NCBI RefSeq assembly: GCF_027594505.1
Contig: NZ_CP115149.1
Coordinates: 248,001-312,000 of the forward strand
Length of the DNA: 64,000 nt
Direction of reading: 5' to 3'
Origin: Tepidiforma flava
GTDB lineage: Bacteria > Chloroflexota > Dehalococcoidia > Tepidiformales > Tepidiformaceae
How positions within the stretch are numbered: the stretch's first letter is position 1; each line of letters begins with the position of its first letter. The notes beneath the pieces were generated by a model. That model searched no databases and was not told the origin of the DNA. It saw only the letters and a program-made list of their open reading frames with translations. Shown one piece after another: positions 53,908 through 62,384 of the stretch. The position numbers were made by a program, and so were the translations under genes.

Positions 53908-54949
53908 TCAGGCCGGGTCGAGGAACTGGGCCATCAGCGGCCCGAGGCGCTCGCGGCGGTCGCCGAGGCCGGCCACGGTGAGGCGGTGGACGTACTCGTT
54001 GATCTGGCGCTTGCGGAGGAGGAGGAATTTCTGGAGGCCTTCGTCGAACTTGTCGACGCCGCCGCCGAGGAGGATGCAGAGCGCTTCGAAGACGGGCGGG
54101 AAGGTGACATCGCCGGAACCGCCGCCGGCCGCGTCGCCCTCGGCCTTGTCGAGGTAGTGGTGGATCTCTTCGCGGCGCTCGGGCTCGGTATCGAGCACGT
54201 ATTTGAGGTGCATGACGCCGAAAGCGAGGTGGCGGGATTCGTCCTGGCGCTCATGCGGAAGATGCGCTTGTCGGCTTCGGTCTGGCCGATGAGTTCGCCC
54301 ATGCGGAACATGGACTGGACGAAGCCTTCGGCCTGGACGTGCATGAGGACGGACATCTCGGTGAAGTCGCGGGCCTCGATGAGGGTGCGGAGGCCGAGGC
54401 CGGCGCCCTGGGCGAGGAGGCCGCCGCCGTTGGCGAGGGCGCGCTTGCGGAAGACGTCGGTGTGGCGGGCCTCGTCCATGATCTGGGTCATGAGAAAGAG
54501 GCCGGCTTCGAAGTCCTGGGCGGAGACGAAGGGCATCCACTGGCCGGGGACGTCGCCGGCGATGAATTCGACTTCGGTGAGCATGGTGGCGAGCTGGCAC
54601 ATGGCGCGCTCGAGCTCATCGGGGAGGGGTTCGAGCGTATCCCGGGGATATCGCGGGCGGAGCTCCACTGGCGCTGGGTGGCCTCTTCGTAGAGCATGAG
54701 GCAGTTTTCGGCCCAGACGTCGGCCTTGGACTGGTAGTTCGGGCCGAAGCGCTGGGCGCCGGGGCGCGGGATGGCGCCGCGCATGCGGTAGGTCATATCG
54801 CCGGCGCCGCGGGCGGAATCGGCGTAGCGGCCGAGGTTGATTTCCTTGAGGGTGAGGCCTTTCTTCCCGGGCTCGGCGGAGGCGGCGTCCTCGTAGAGGT
54901 CGAGCCAGGAGAGGTCGAGGCTGGATTCGGTCGCGGGATTGGCTGCCAT
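53908..54949 (-). CDS. diiron ferritin/R2-like oxidase or oxygenase (frameshifted)
   Basis: About 345 aa, all-helical. Carboxylate/His ligands follow the R2/monooxygenase order: LTEVEFIAGD, MDEARHTDVF, VQAEGFVQSMF and AQDESRHLAFG, that is two E-x-x-H pairs plus two Glu. It could be a ligand-binding oxidase, N-oxygenase, monooxygenase or an RNR R2-like subunit. No radical Tyr position or RNR large subunit is evident. Start ATG 54949; slips near 54643 and 54255. It is transcribed before the degenerate paralog, 72 nt apart. No ferredoxin, reductase or effector gene is adjacent. Confidence 0.8.
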
Positions 54950-54984
54950 GGGGGACTCCCGGGGCCGGCGTCTATGTCCGCGAT

Positions 54985-55013
54985 AGCCTACATCTTGGCG
55001 ATGGGGTTTGGAA
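54985..55013 (-). promoter_or_regulatory. promoter of the diiron pair operon
   Basis: Minus-strand TTCCAA (55008-55013), a 17-nt spacer and TAGGCT (54985-54990). The leader is about 30 nt and ends in GGGAGTCCCCC before ATG 54949. Confidence 0.45.
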
Positions 55014-55146
55014 GGCAGGAGGCTACCGCGGGGTAAATTTGGGCGAAGCGAAGGTTCGAAACCTCCCGGGCGCAGCGCGGCGGTCACCTCTTTTCTCCGG
55101 GACCGGCGCGGCCGATACCTGTGGTAGACACCGGGAGGACACGAAC

Positions 55147-55331
55147 ATGTCACGGATGGAGAAGGCCTGTCCTTTTACGGCGGCAACGCGCGCGAGCCAT
55201 TGCGAGCGCTGCTGGACGGCGCACGGCGGCGTGCCGCCCTGCGTGGCGGCATACCTGGGCGGGAGCCCTGCGGGGAAGGCGTCGTCCGGCTGGACCTGCT
55301 GGAGCGGCGGCCGAGCCGGAAGGCGGCCTGA
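55147..55331 (+). CDS. small Cys-rich protein, about 61 aa (frameshifted)
   Basis: Unrecognised. GGGAGGA precedes ATG 55147. The first 45 residues contain four Cys (ACPFTAATR, HCERCW, PPCVAAYLGG) that could bind zinc or an iron-sulfur cluster. Restoring one G near 55277 leads to VVRLDLLERRPSRKAA and TGA 55329-55331. This lies just short of the convergent PadR gene (55336) instead of reading through it. It is divergent from the diiron operon. Confidence 0.55.
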
Positions 55332-55335
55332 GCGG

Positions 55336-55898
55336 CTACACGGCCGGAGGCTCGAGGCCGGCGCGGGCGCGGAGGACCTGCTCCGCTTCGTCGGCCCAGG
55401 CGAGGAAGGCTTCGACGAAGGCGATGCCGGCCCTGAGGGTAAGGTAGGGCCCGAGGAAGCCGGGAGGGACAGCGACCGGGTCGGCCCCTTCGAAGGCGGC
55501 CTCGATGGCGCGGTAGGCGGCGAGCCGCTCCTCCTGCTGGCGGCGGTGGGCCGCGAGCGCGGCAAGGGCGGCTGCGGGTTCGACGAGGCCGTAGCTCCAG
55601 ACTTTGACGAGGAATTCGTCCTTGGTGAGGGTGAGCGGGGAGGGGGTGACAACCCAGGCGGTCAGTTCGTCGAGGCCGCGCGGGGTGAGCGCGTAGACGC
55701 GCTTATCGGGTTTGCCAGTCTGCTGGACGGCGCGGCCGGCGACGAGGCCTTCGGATTCGAGGCGGGCGAGTTCGGGGTAGATTTGCTGCGCGCGGGCGTG
55801 CCAGAAGTAGCCGACCGACTGTTCGAAGCGTCGGGTGATTTCGTAGCCGGAAAGGTCGCCCCGGTGAGGAGCCCGAGGATGGCGAATCGGAGCGACAT
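55336..55898 (-). CDS. PadR family transcriptional regulator (frameshifted)
   Basis: About 188 aa. The winged helix has SLRFAILGLLTG, SGYEITRRFEQSVGYFWHAR and IYPELARLESEGLVAGR. A C-terminal Vir-type helical domain follows (PLTLTKDEFLVKVWSYGLV). A slip near 55858 occurs in a G/C run. It is divergent from the DtxR-type gene, 80 nt apart. The inducer and targets are unknown; the diiron operon and the small Cys-rich gene are nearest. Confidence 0.87.
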
Positions 55899-55978
55899 CA
55901 GGCGCAGTTTGGGCGGTGTGGCAGCGATGCGCCAGCGGAATTTCCCGGGAGGGCGGCGCGTGCCATGATCGTGGCGCC

Positions 55979-56674
55979 ATGCCGAAACAGGTCAAGAACG
56001 TAGCCAGCGACGACTATTTGACGGCGATTTACCGGATGAGCCACGACGAGGGACAGGACGTGATCGCGGTGCGGCTCGCGGACCGGCTGGAGATCACCCC
56101 GCCGTCGGTGGCGGGGATGCTGAAGCGGCTGACGCGCGACGGGCTCGTGCACATCGACGCGAAGAAGGTGATCCACCTGACGCCGGAGGGGTTTCGGCGG
56201 GCGGAGCAGATGGTGCGACGACACCGCCTGGCGGAGTGCCTGTTGACGGACGTGCTGAAGGTGGACTGGTGGCGGGCCTACGAGGAGGCGCACCTGCTGG
56301 AGCACGGCATCTCGGATATCACGGAGCGGAACCTGTACGAGATGCTGGGGCGGCCGCAGAAGAGCCCGTTCGGCTACCCGATCCCGGGGCCGGGCGCGCC
56401 GCGGAAGCTCTCCATGGTGACCCTCGGGGACCTGAAGGAAGGGCAGCAGGCGGAGATCGACCGAGTGTACGAAGAGGATGAGCAGCTGCTCCAGTTCTTC
56501 GACGAAGAGGGCATCCGGCCGGGGGTGAAGGTGGTGGTGGAAGAGGTCGCGCCCTACCGTGGGACGATCACGGTGCGGGTGGGCGAGCGGCGGGTCGTCC
56601 TCGGGACGCCGGTGGCGAACAAGATCTGGGTGGTGCCGCCGGGACGGGGAACCGGGGCCGAAACACGGCAGTAA
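55979..56674 (+). CDS. DtxR/MntR family metal-dependent regulator
   Basis: A 231-aa intact protein. The N-terminal winged helix has SDDYLTAIYRM and TPPSVAGMLKRLTRDGLVHI. The dimerisation/metal domain has RRHRLAECLLTDVLKVDW and EEAHLLEHGIS, with His and Glu ligands. A C-terminal FeoA/SH3-like domain carries GIRPGVKVVVEEVAPYRGTI. It senses Fe(II) or Mn(II) and represses uptake or storage genes. CATGAT lies 9 nt before the ATG. The nearby diiron pair makes iron-linked control worth considering. Confidence 0.92.
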   Translation: MPKQVKNVASDDYLTAIYRMSHDEGQDVIAVRLADRLEITPPSVAGMLKRLTRDGLVHIDAKKVIHLTPEGFRRAEQMVRRHRLAECLLTDVLKVDWWRAYEEAHLLEHGISDITERNLYEMLGRPQKSPFGYPIPGPGAPRKLSMVTLGDLKEGQQAEIDRVYEEDEQLLQFFDEEGIRPGVKVVVEEVAPYRGTITVRVGERRVVLGTPVANKIWVVPPGRGTGAETRQ

Positions 56675-56748
56675 CGCTTCACCCCGGGGCAGATCCCGCC
56701 GACAACCTCTACGTGGAACCGTTGCATCTGCGGGACTCGCGGGGGCCG

Positions 56749-58263
56749 ATGCGGGTCCTCGTGGTGGAGGACGACCCCGCGCTCGGGCGGCTCATCCAGC
56801 TGGTGCTGGCGCAGCACTTTTCGGAGGTGCGGCTGGCGAAGTCGGGCGCCGAGGCGGTCGCGGAGCTGACGGCCGGGCATTTCGATGCCGTGGCGTCGGA
56901 TATCAGCCTGCCCGACATGTCGGGGCTCGATGTCATCGCCCAGGCGCGGAAGCTGGCGCCGGCGGCCGGCATCGTGGCGATCACCGGATTCGTGGACGTC
57001 GATACGGCGGTGCGGTCGATGAAGGCGGGGGCGGACGACTTCCTCGGGAAGCCGTTCGATGCGGAGATCCTGTGGCATGTGCTGAACAAGGCGGCGGACA
57101 ACCGGGCGCGGCACATTGCGGCCGAGCAGGCGGCGGTGTACCGGCAGCTGGCGTACACCGACGCGCTGACGGGGTGCCCGAACCGCCGGTTCATCGACGA
57201 GTTCCTCGCCGATGCGGTGTTCCAGTGCGCGGAAGCTCGAGCGGCCGCTGTCGGTGGCGTACCTCGACATCGACAATTTCAAGCTGCTGAACGACTTCGT
57301 CGGGCACGAGGAAGGCGACCGGGTGCTGCAGCGGGTGGTGCGGGCGCTTTCGTCGCACATCGAGCCGCCGGCGCAGTTCGGCCGGTTCGGCGGCGACGAG
57401 TTCGTGGTCGTGCTGCCGGGGCTCAGCGAGGAGCGGGCGCGGCGGCTGATGGAGAAGGTGCGCCGCGCGATCGGGCAGATCGAAGTGGTCAACGGGGCGC
57501 GGGTCACGCTCCCGACCCGGATTTCGGTCGGGGTCGCGGCGCTGCGGGAGGGCCAGTCGCCGCGGGACCTCGTGGCGGAGGCGGAGGACGCGATGTACCT
57601 CGACAAGGCAGTGACGCCGGGGATGGTGACCGCTGCGATGGAGCGGGCGCTCACGCGGGACGAGGCGCTGCTGAAGGCGGGGAACGTGAAGGCGCTGCGG
57701 AACCTCGTGAAGGCGATCGACCGGCGGGATTCGTACACCCGGTTCCACAGCGACCATGCGACGCAGCTGGCGATCCGGCTGGGCAGCGACCTCGGGCTGG
57801 GCGAAGAGATGATGCAGGCGCTCGCCATCGGGGGCCGATCCACGACCTCGGGAAGATCGTGGTGCCGGACGAGATCCTGCGGAAGCCGGGGCCGCTGACC
57901 ATGGAGGAGCGGCGGGCGATGGAGGAACACCCGGTGATGGGGGCGGCGATCACGGCGGCGGTCACGGACCTCGATTCGGTGGTGAACCTCGTGCGGCACC
58001 ACCACGAGCGGTACGACGGGGAGGGGTACCCGGGGCGGCTCAAGGGCCCGGAAGTGCCGCTGGCAACCCGGCTGTTCAGCATCGCGGACGCGTATTCGGC
58101 GATGACGACGGACCGGCCGTACCGGAAGGGGCTGACGCTGGAGATGGCGGCGGAGGAGATCCTGCGCGGGCGGGGCACGCAATTCGACCCCGAGCTCGCC
58201 GAGGCGTTCGTGCGGATGATCGAGCGGTCGGCGGGGGACGCGGCGCAGGGGCAGGCGGCATGA
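56749..58263 (+). CDS. response regulator with GGDEF and HD-GYP domains (frameshifted)
   Basis: About 505 aa. The receiver domain (residues 1-125) has VLVVEDDPALG, phospho-acceptor Asp in VASDISLPDMSG, and KPF. The GGDEF domain has LAYTDALTGCPNRRF, VAYLDIDNFKLLND and RFGGDEFVVVLPG, without an RxxD inhibitory site five residues before GGDEF. The HD-GYP domain has HSDHATQLA, IHDLGKIVVPD, HHHERYDGEGYPGRLKG and FSIADAYSAMTTDRPYRK. It may therefore both make and break c-di-GMP. Slips are near 57230 and 57835. ATG 56749 is preferred over GTG 56713. No histidine kinase is adjacent. Confidence 0.92.
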   Translation: MRVLVVEDDPALGRLIQLVLAQHFSEVRLAKSGAEAVAELTAGHFDAVASDISLPDMSGLDVIAQARKLAPAAGIVAITGFVDVDTAVRSMKAGADDFLGKPFDAEILWHVLNKAADNRARHIAAEQAAVYRQLAYTDALTGCPNRRFIDEFLADAVFQCAEARAAAVGGVPRHRQFQAAERLRRARGRRPGAAAGGAGAFVAHRAAGAVRPVRRRRVRGRAAGAQRGAGAAADGEGAPRDRADRSGQRGAGHAPDPDFGRGRGAAGGPVAAGPRGGGGGRDVPRQGSDAGDGDRCDGAGAHAGRGAAEGGEREGAAEPREGDRPAGFVHPVPQRPCDAAGDPAGQRPRAGRRDDAGARHRGPIHDLGKIVVPDEILRKPGPLTMEERRAMEEHPVMGAAITAAVTDLDSVVNLVRHHHERYDGEGYPGRLKGPEVPLATRLFSIADAYSAMTTDRPYRKGLTLEMAAEEILRGRGTQFDPELAEAFVRMIERSAGDAAQGQAA

Positions 58264-58420
58264 CGCGCGCGGTGCAGGCGGGCGCCTGGGCGATGGTGGC
58301 CTGGTGTCTGTTCGAGCTGGGCGCGCGGGCGGCGCTGGGGATGCTGGCGGGGGATGGGCGGCGGCGGGGGCCGGGGCGGCGGCCGGCGCGGTCATCGCAG
58401 CCTCCCGGCGGCGGGGCTGA
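58260..58420 (+). CDS. small membrane protein, about 53 aa (frameshifted)
   Basis: ATG 58260 overlaps the stop of the regulator as ATGA. The first helix is AWAMVAWCLFELGARAAL. After a slip near 58358 a second hydrophobic segment (GAGAAAGAVIAASRRRG) ends at TGA 58418-58420. Translational coupling to the c-di-GMP regulator suggests a related role, but no family is recognised. Confidence 0.45.
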
Positions 58421-58488
58421 AGGCGGCGGCGCGAGGGGCTACACTCCCCGGCGTGCCGGCGGACGGCCGGCGCGAGGGGGTGCTCACG

Positions 58489-59037
58489 ATGGCGCGACTG
58501 CCGTTCATGTCCCGGGAAGCGCTTCCCGAGGAGCTGCGGTACGTCTGGGACCGGAACGCCGTGGGGCGGGAGGTGCCGAATATCTTCCGGGTGATGGCGA
58601 ACAACCCGGAGACGTGGCGGGCGTACCTGCGGCTGGGCAACGGACTCTGGAACCACTGCGGGCTGGACGTTGCGACGCGGGAGCTGGTCATCCTGCGGAC
58701 CGCGATCCTGCACCACAGCCAGTACGAGTGGCACCAGCACGTGCGCATCGGGCGGCAGGCAGGGCTCAGCGACGAGAAGATCGTGGCGCTGCACCACTGG
58801 AGGGCGAGCCCGCTGTTCAGCGAGACCGAACGGGCGATCCTCGAGTACGTGGATGCCGTGAACGCCTCGGGGCACCCGGCGCAAGAGGTGCACGACCGGC
58901 TGGCGGCGCTGGTGCCGGCCGGAACGGTCGTCGGCGTGAACTTGCTGACGGGCTTCTACGGGATGACGGCGCGCTTCCTCGCGGCGATGGAGGTCGAGCT
59001 GGAAGAACCCTTCGTGGGCTGGCGGCTGCACGGCTAA
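58489..59037 (+). CDS. carboxymuconolactone decarboxylase / AhpD-fold protein
   Basis: A 182-aa intact protein. PFMSREALPEELRYVWDR and RELVILRTAILHHSQYEWHQ are typical of the CMD family, followed by the His-containing HVRIGRQAGLSDEKI. The CxxC peroxidase motif of AhpD is absent (SQYEW instead). It is thus more like gamma-carboxymuconolactone decarboxylase-like proteins of unknown substrate. It follows the small membrane protein on the same strand. Confidence 0.85.
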   Translation: MARLPFMSREALPEELRYVWDRNAVGREVPNIFRVMANNPETWRAYLRLGNGLWNHCGLDVATRELVILRTAILHHSQYEWHQHVRIGRQAGLSDEKIVALHHWRASPLFSETERAILEYVDAVNASGHPAQEVHDRLAALVPAGTVVGVNLLTGFYGMTARFLAAMEVELEEPFVGWRLHG

Positions 59038-59101
59038 CCGAACGTTCGCGAAACGGGGAGCACGCTGGCGGCGCGGCTGGCTGCGCCGCGGAGGTAGCGC
59101 G

Positions 59102-61106
59102 ATGACCATGGTCGACATCGAAACGTCGGTCGGCCCGGAGCGGCCCGGGGGCCAGGGCTCGACCTGCACCAGGAAGAGTCGGGGAACCTCGCCATTCACA
59201 AGCTGTTGACGACGGAGGACGGTCGCGCCTGGACGGACTTCGTCGCGACGGCGCGGCAGGGGCGGGACGGCACCTGGTGGTACGAGGCGTGGGCGCTCCG
59301 GGGATGGTCCGGTGGGTGCGGCGGTATGCCCCGGGCGGCGGGTACGAGTACGAGGTCGTCGAGGTCATCGGCGAGAACCCGCTGGAGCGGCAGGACTACC
59401 GGGCGCTGGCCACGTACGAAGAGGAGATGGCGGCGGCCGGCAACCCGGCGGACGTGCAGCAGGCGTACATCGAGCCGGAGCGGCTGACCTACCCGTACGC
59501 GTACGAGCGGATTTCGCAGCTGTTCGACAGCCCGAACGCGCCGGACCTCATCGTCAACCCGAAGAGCTACACCTACGGGCGCCAGCCGGGCCAGCACGGT
59601 GCGCTCGACGTCGTCCAGTCGCGGTCGCCGCTGGTGTTTTCGGGGCCTGGCGTGAAGCGGGGAGCGATGGTCGATGCGCCGGCGAAGCAGGTGGATATCG
59701 CGCCGACGATTGCGCACCTGATGGGCTTCCCGCTCATCGACGGGAAGGACATCACGGGGCGGACCTCGAGCGAACGCGGGAATGGGCCGGACGTCTACCT
59801 GAAGCGGCAGGACGGGCGGGTGCTGCACGAAGTGCTGGACGAAAGCGCTGGCCGGCCGGAGCGGGTGTACCTCATCCTGCTGGACGGGCAATCGCACACG
59901 GAGCTGCGGTACCGGCTCGAGCAGGAGCCGGGGGCGATCCCGAACCTGCGGCGGCTGATCGAGCGCGGGTGCATGCTGCAGTACGGGAGCATCACGAACT
60001 TCCCGAGCATCACCTGGCCGAGCCACAACGCCATCGGGACGGGGACGTGGAGCGGCCACCACGACATCGTGAACCCGACGTACTACCTGCGGGCCGAGCG
60101 CCGGCTGGTGTCGCCGCAGGGCGAGCAGTTCGAGACGGGCAAGTACCTGAACGGCGATGTCGAGACGCTGTACGAGGCGTTCAAGCGGGTGTTCGGGCCG
60201 GGGGTGTTCACGGCGTCGATCAACGAGCCGTGCACGCGCGGGGCCGACCACGCCTCGCTGGAGCGGCGGCTGGTGGGCGACCGCGGCCGGCTCATCGCGC
60301 TGACGAAGGAGACGGAGCACGAGATCAGCCCGCGCTGGTTCGAGGAGCTCGAGGAGGAAGGGCACAAGCTGCAAGGGCAAATCGACAACCGGGCGCTGGC
60401 GCAGGCGCGGCTGCTGTTTCTCGACGAGAGCCACCCGGCGCCGGTGTTCGTGTTCCACGAGTTCGCCCAGCCGGACAGCTCGGCGCACGACTACGGCCCG
60501 CACCACGAGGGTGCGCGGGCGGCGCTGGACGAGACGGACCGGCGGATCGGCCACCTCCTGCGGACGCTCGAAGAACGGGGGCTGTTCGAGACCACGCTGT
60601 TCATCGTCACGACGGACCACGGGATGGCGACGCAGAACGTCGAGCTGCGGGCGAACCCCTCGCGCATCCCGCAGCGGGACGGGATGGCCGCCGTCACCGC
60701 AGAGCCGTGCATCTACCTGCGCGACCTGCGCGTCGAGGTCGAGGTGACGCATGACGGCCGGTCGGCGCGGTTCGCGGTGATGGACAACGACGCGGACGAG
60801 CATGGCGTGTATCCGCCGGTCGCGGGCGCCGAGGTCGTCGTGACGGACCGGAAAGACGGCCTCGTGGCGCGCGTGCGGACGGACGAGAACGGGCTCGCGG
60901 CGTGCGCGGTGCCGGCGGAGCTGGAGCCGCGGGAGCTGCTGGCGGCCGTCCACGCTGAGGGGTTCAACCCGCGGCACTTGCGGCTGGACGGTTCGAGCGT
61001 GTGCATCGACTTGCGCGAGGTGCTCTACGGAGCCGGTGAGGGCCAACGCGCGGCCGATGGTACGATAACGCCGTGGCATTCACGGTCGAAGACGTCCAGG
61101 ACCTGA
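59102..61106 (+). CDS. alkaline phosphatase superfamily protein with permuted motif order (frameshifted)
   Basis: About 668 aa. ATG 59102 follows GGAGGT. The first 240 residues contain PDLIVNPKSYTYG, GQHGALDVVQSRSPLVFSGP and VDIAPTIAHLMGFPL, which normally form the C-terminal third of such enzymes. The N-terminal part follows: YLILLDGQSH with a metal Asp, SITNFPSITWPSHN with the Ser/Thr nucleophile, QPDSSAHDYGP and TTDHGM. The C-terminal 120 residues are a beta domain like carboxypeptidase-regulatory folds (YPPVAGAEVVVTDRKDGLV). Slips are near 59152 and 59306. A phosphodiesterase/nucleotide pyrophosphatase role is likely. The end is uncertain because it overlaps the next start by 34 nt. Confidence 0.78.
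61061..61066 (+). promoter_or_regulatory. -10 box close to the coiled-coil gene start
   Basis: TACGAT ends 6 nt before GTG 61073, predicting a leaderless transcript from within the end of the upstream gene. Confidence 0.4.
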
Positions 61107-61865
61107 TCCGGCTGCTCGCGGAGCGGCCGGAATGGCGCGCCCAGCTGCGTCCGCTCATCCTGGGCGACGAATTCGACCGCCTCCCGCGCATCGTCGAGGA
61201 GCTCGCCGAAGCCCAGCGCCGCACGGAACAGCGCGTCGAAGAGCTCGCCGAAGCCCAGCGCCGCACGGAACAGCGTGTCGAAGAGCTCGCCGAAGCCCAG
61301 CGCCGTACGGAACAGCGCGTCGAAGAGCTCACCGTGCGGATGGACCAGCTCACGGAGCGCATGGACCGGGTCGAGGCGCAGATTGCCGACCTCGTTCGGG
61401 CGACGGAGGCCCTGCGCGGGGAGACCGAGCGGGCGCATCGCCGGCTGGACGCGGAGCTGGGCTACCTGTACGAGATGCGCTTCGAACGGCGTGCGCCGTC
61501 GCTGTTCGGCGCCTGGCTGCGGAAGCCGCGCGTCATTTCACTCAGCGACCTCGACCTGGTCGATCAGGCGGAGGATGCCGGCGTGTTGACCGAACGGGAC
61601 ATGGCCGAACTCCGGGCGCTCGACTTGCTGGTCGAAGGCCAGGACCGGGCGGACCCCGAGCGGCGGCCGGTCCTGCTGGCCGTCGAGGTGTCGCGGACCA
61701 TCGAGGCGCGCGACGTGGAGCGAGCCCTGGCCCGGGCGAAGATCCTCGAACGGGCAGGCTACCGCGCGCCCGGCGGTCGGCGGCCGGCAGGTGGACGACC
61801 GGGTGAAGCTGCTGGCGGACGAGGCGGGGGTGCTGGTGCGGACGGCGGAGATCGAGGCGGCGTGA
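61073..61865 (+). CDS. coiled-coil protein with PD-(D/E)XK-like C-terminus (frameshifted)
   Basis: About 264 aa. Residues 40-85 hold three tandem copies of EELAEAQRRTEQRV, extended by more heptads (MDQLTERMDRVEAQIADLV), then a globular part. There, DLLVEG and LLAVEVSRTIEARD resemble the Asp and E-x-K positions of restriction-like nuclease folds in DUF3782-type proteins, with Ser replacing Lys. After a slip near 61772 the end reads RVKLLADEAGVLVRTAEIEA. A function is not known; the nuclease resemblance is weak. Confidence 0.7.
61193..61318 (+). repeat. three tandem 42-bp repeats
   Basis: Units at 61193-61234, 61235-61276 and 61277-61318 differ at only a few bases and each encodes 14 residues (two heptads) of coiled coil. 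A partial fourth unit follows at 61319. Copy number is likely to vary between strains. Confidence 0.95.
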
Positions 61866-61969
61866 CTGGCCGCTTGCCTCACCTTCACGTGCACGGTAGA
61901 TAAGACAGTTGCGTTCGCAGCCGGGACCGCGCGGCGGCCCGGACTCTTGGTTTCCGGAAAGGCACAGGG

Positions 61970-62383
61970 TTGCACGACTATTCCAAGGTTCTCCCGCAGG
62001 CAACGCCGGAGACCCAGCCCTACTGGGATGGGTTGAAGGAAGGCAAGCTGATGCTCCAGCGCAACAAGCAGACGGGCCGGGCGTACTTCCCGCCGCGGCC
62101 CTTCGACCCGCGCGACCCGTTCGCGGAGGTGGAGTGGTTCGAGGCGAGCGGCAAGGGCCGTCTCCTCAGCTACGTCATCAGTCACCGGCCGCCCCCGGGC
62201 TTCGAAGCGCCCTTCGCGATCGCCGTGGTCGAGACGGACGAGGGCATCAAGATGATGACGAACATCATCGATTGCCCGCAGACGCCCGAGGCGCTGCAGC
62301 TGGATATGCGGCTGGAGCTGGCGCCGACGAAGGTGAACGACGAGATCACGCTGCCGACGTGGCGGCCGGCGAAGGAGGGCTAG
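61970..62383 (+). CDS. DUF35 OB-fold protein without zinc ribbon
   Basis: A 137-aa intact protein starting at TTG 61970, preceded by GGAAAGG. An N-terminal helix (ETQPYWDGLKEGKLMLQRN) and an OB-fold (RLLSYVISHRPPPGF, FAIAVVETDEGIKMMTNI) match DUF35 acyl-CoA-associated proteins. The two Cys pairs of the usual rubredoxin-like ribbon are absent, replaced by KQTGRAYFPPRPFDP. DUF35 proteins bind thiolase-like partners, and the thiolase gene follows 1 nt after the stop. Confidence 0.85.
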   Translation: MHDYSKVLPQATPETQPYWDGLKEGKLMLQRNKQTGRAYFPPRPFDPRDPFAEVEWFEASGKGRLLSYVISHRPPPGFEAPFAIAVVETDEGIKMMTNIIDCPQTPEALQLDMRLELAPTKVNDEITLPTWRPAKEG

Positions 62384-62384
62384 G

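Noticed and set aside
55331-55968. Plus-strand continuation of the small Cys-rich ORF through the PadR gene
   Set aside because: The downstream part is the complement of a well-supported PadR gene. One restored base ends the small protein at 55331 in the gap before it.
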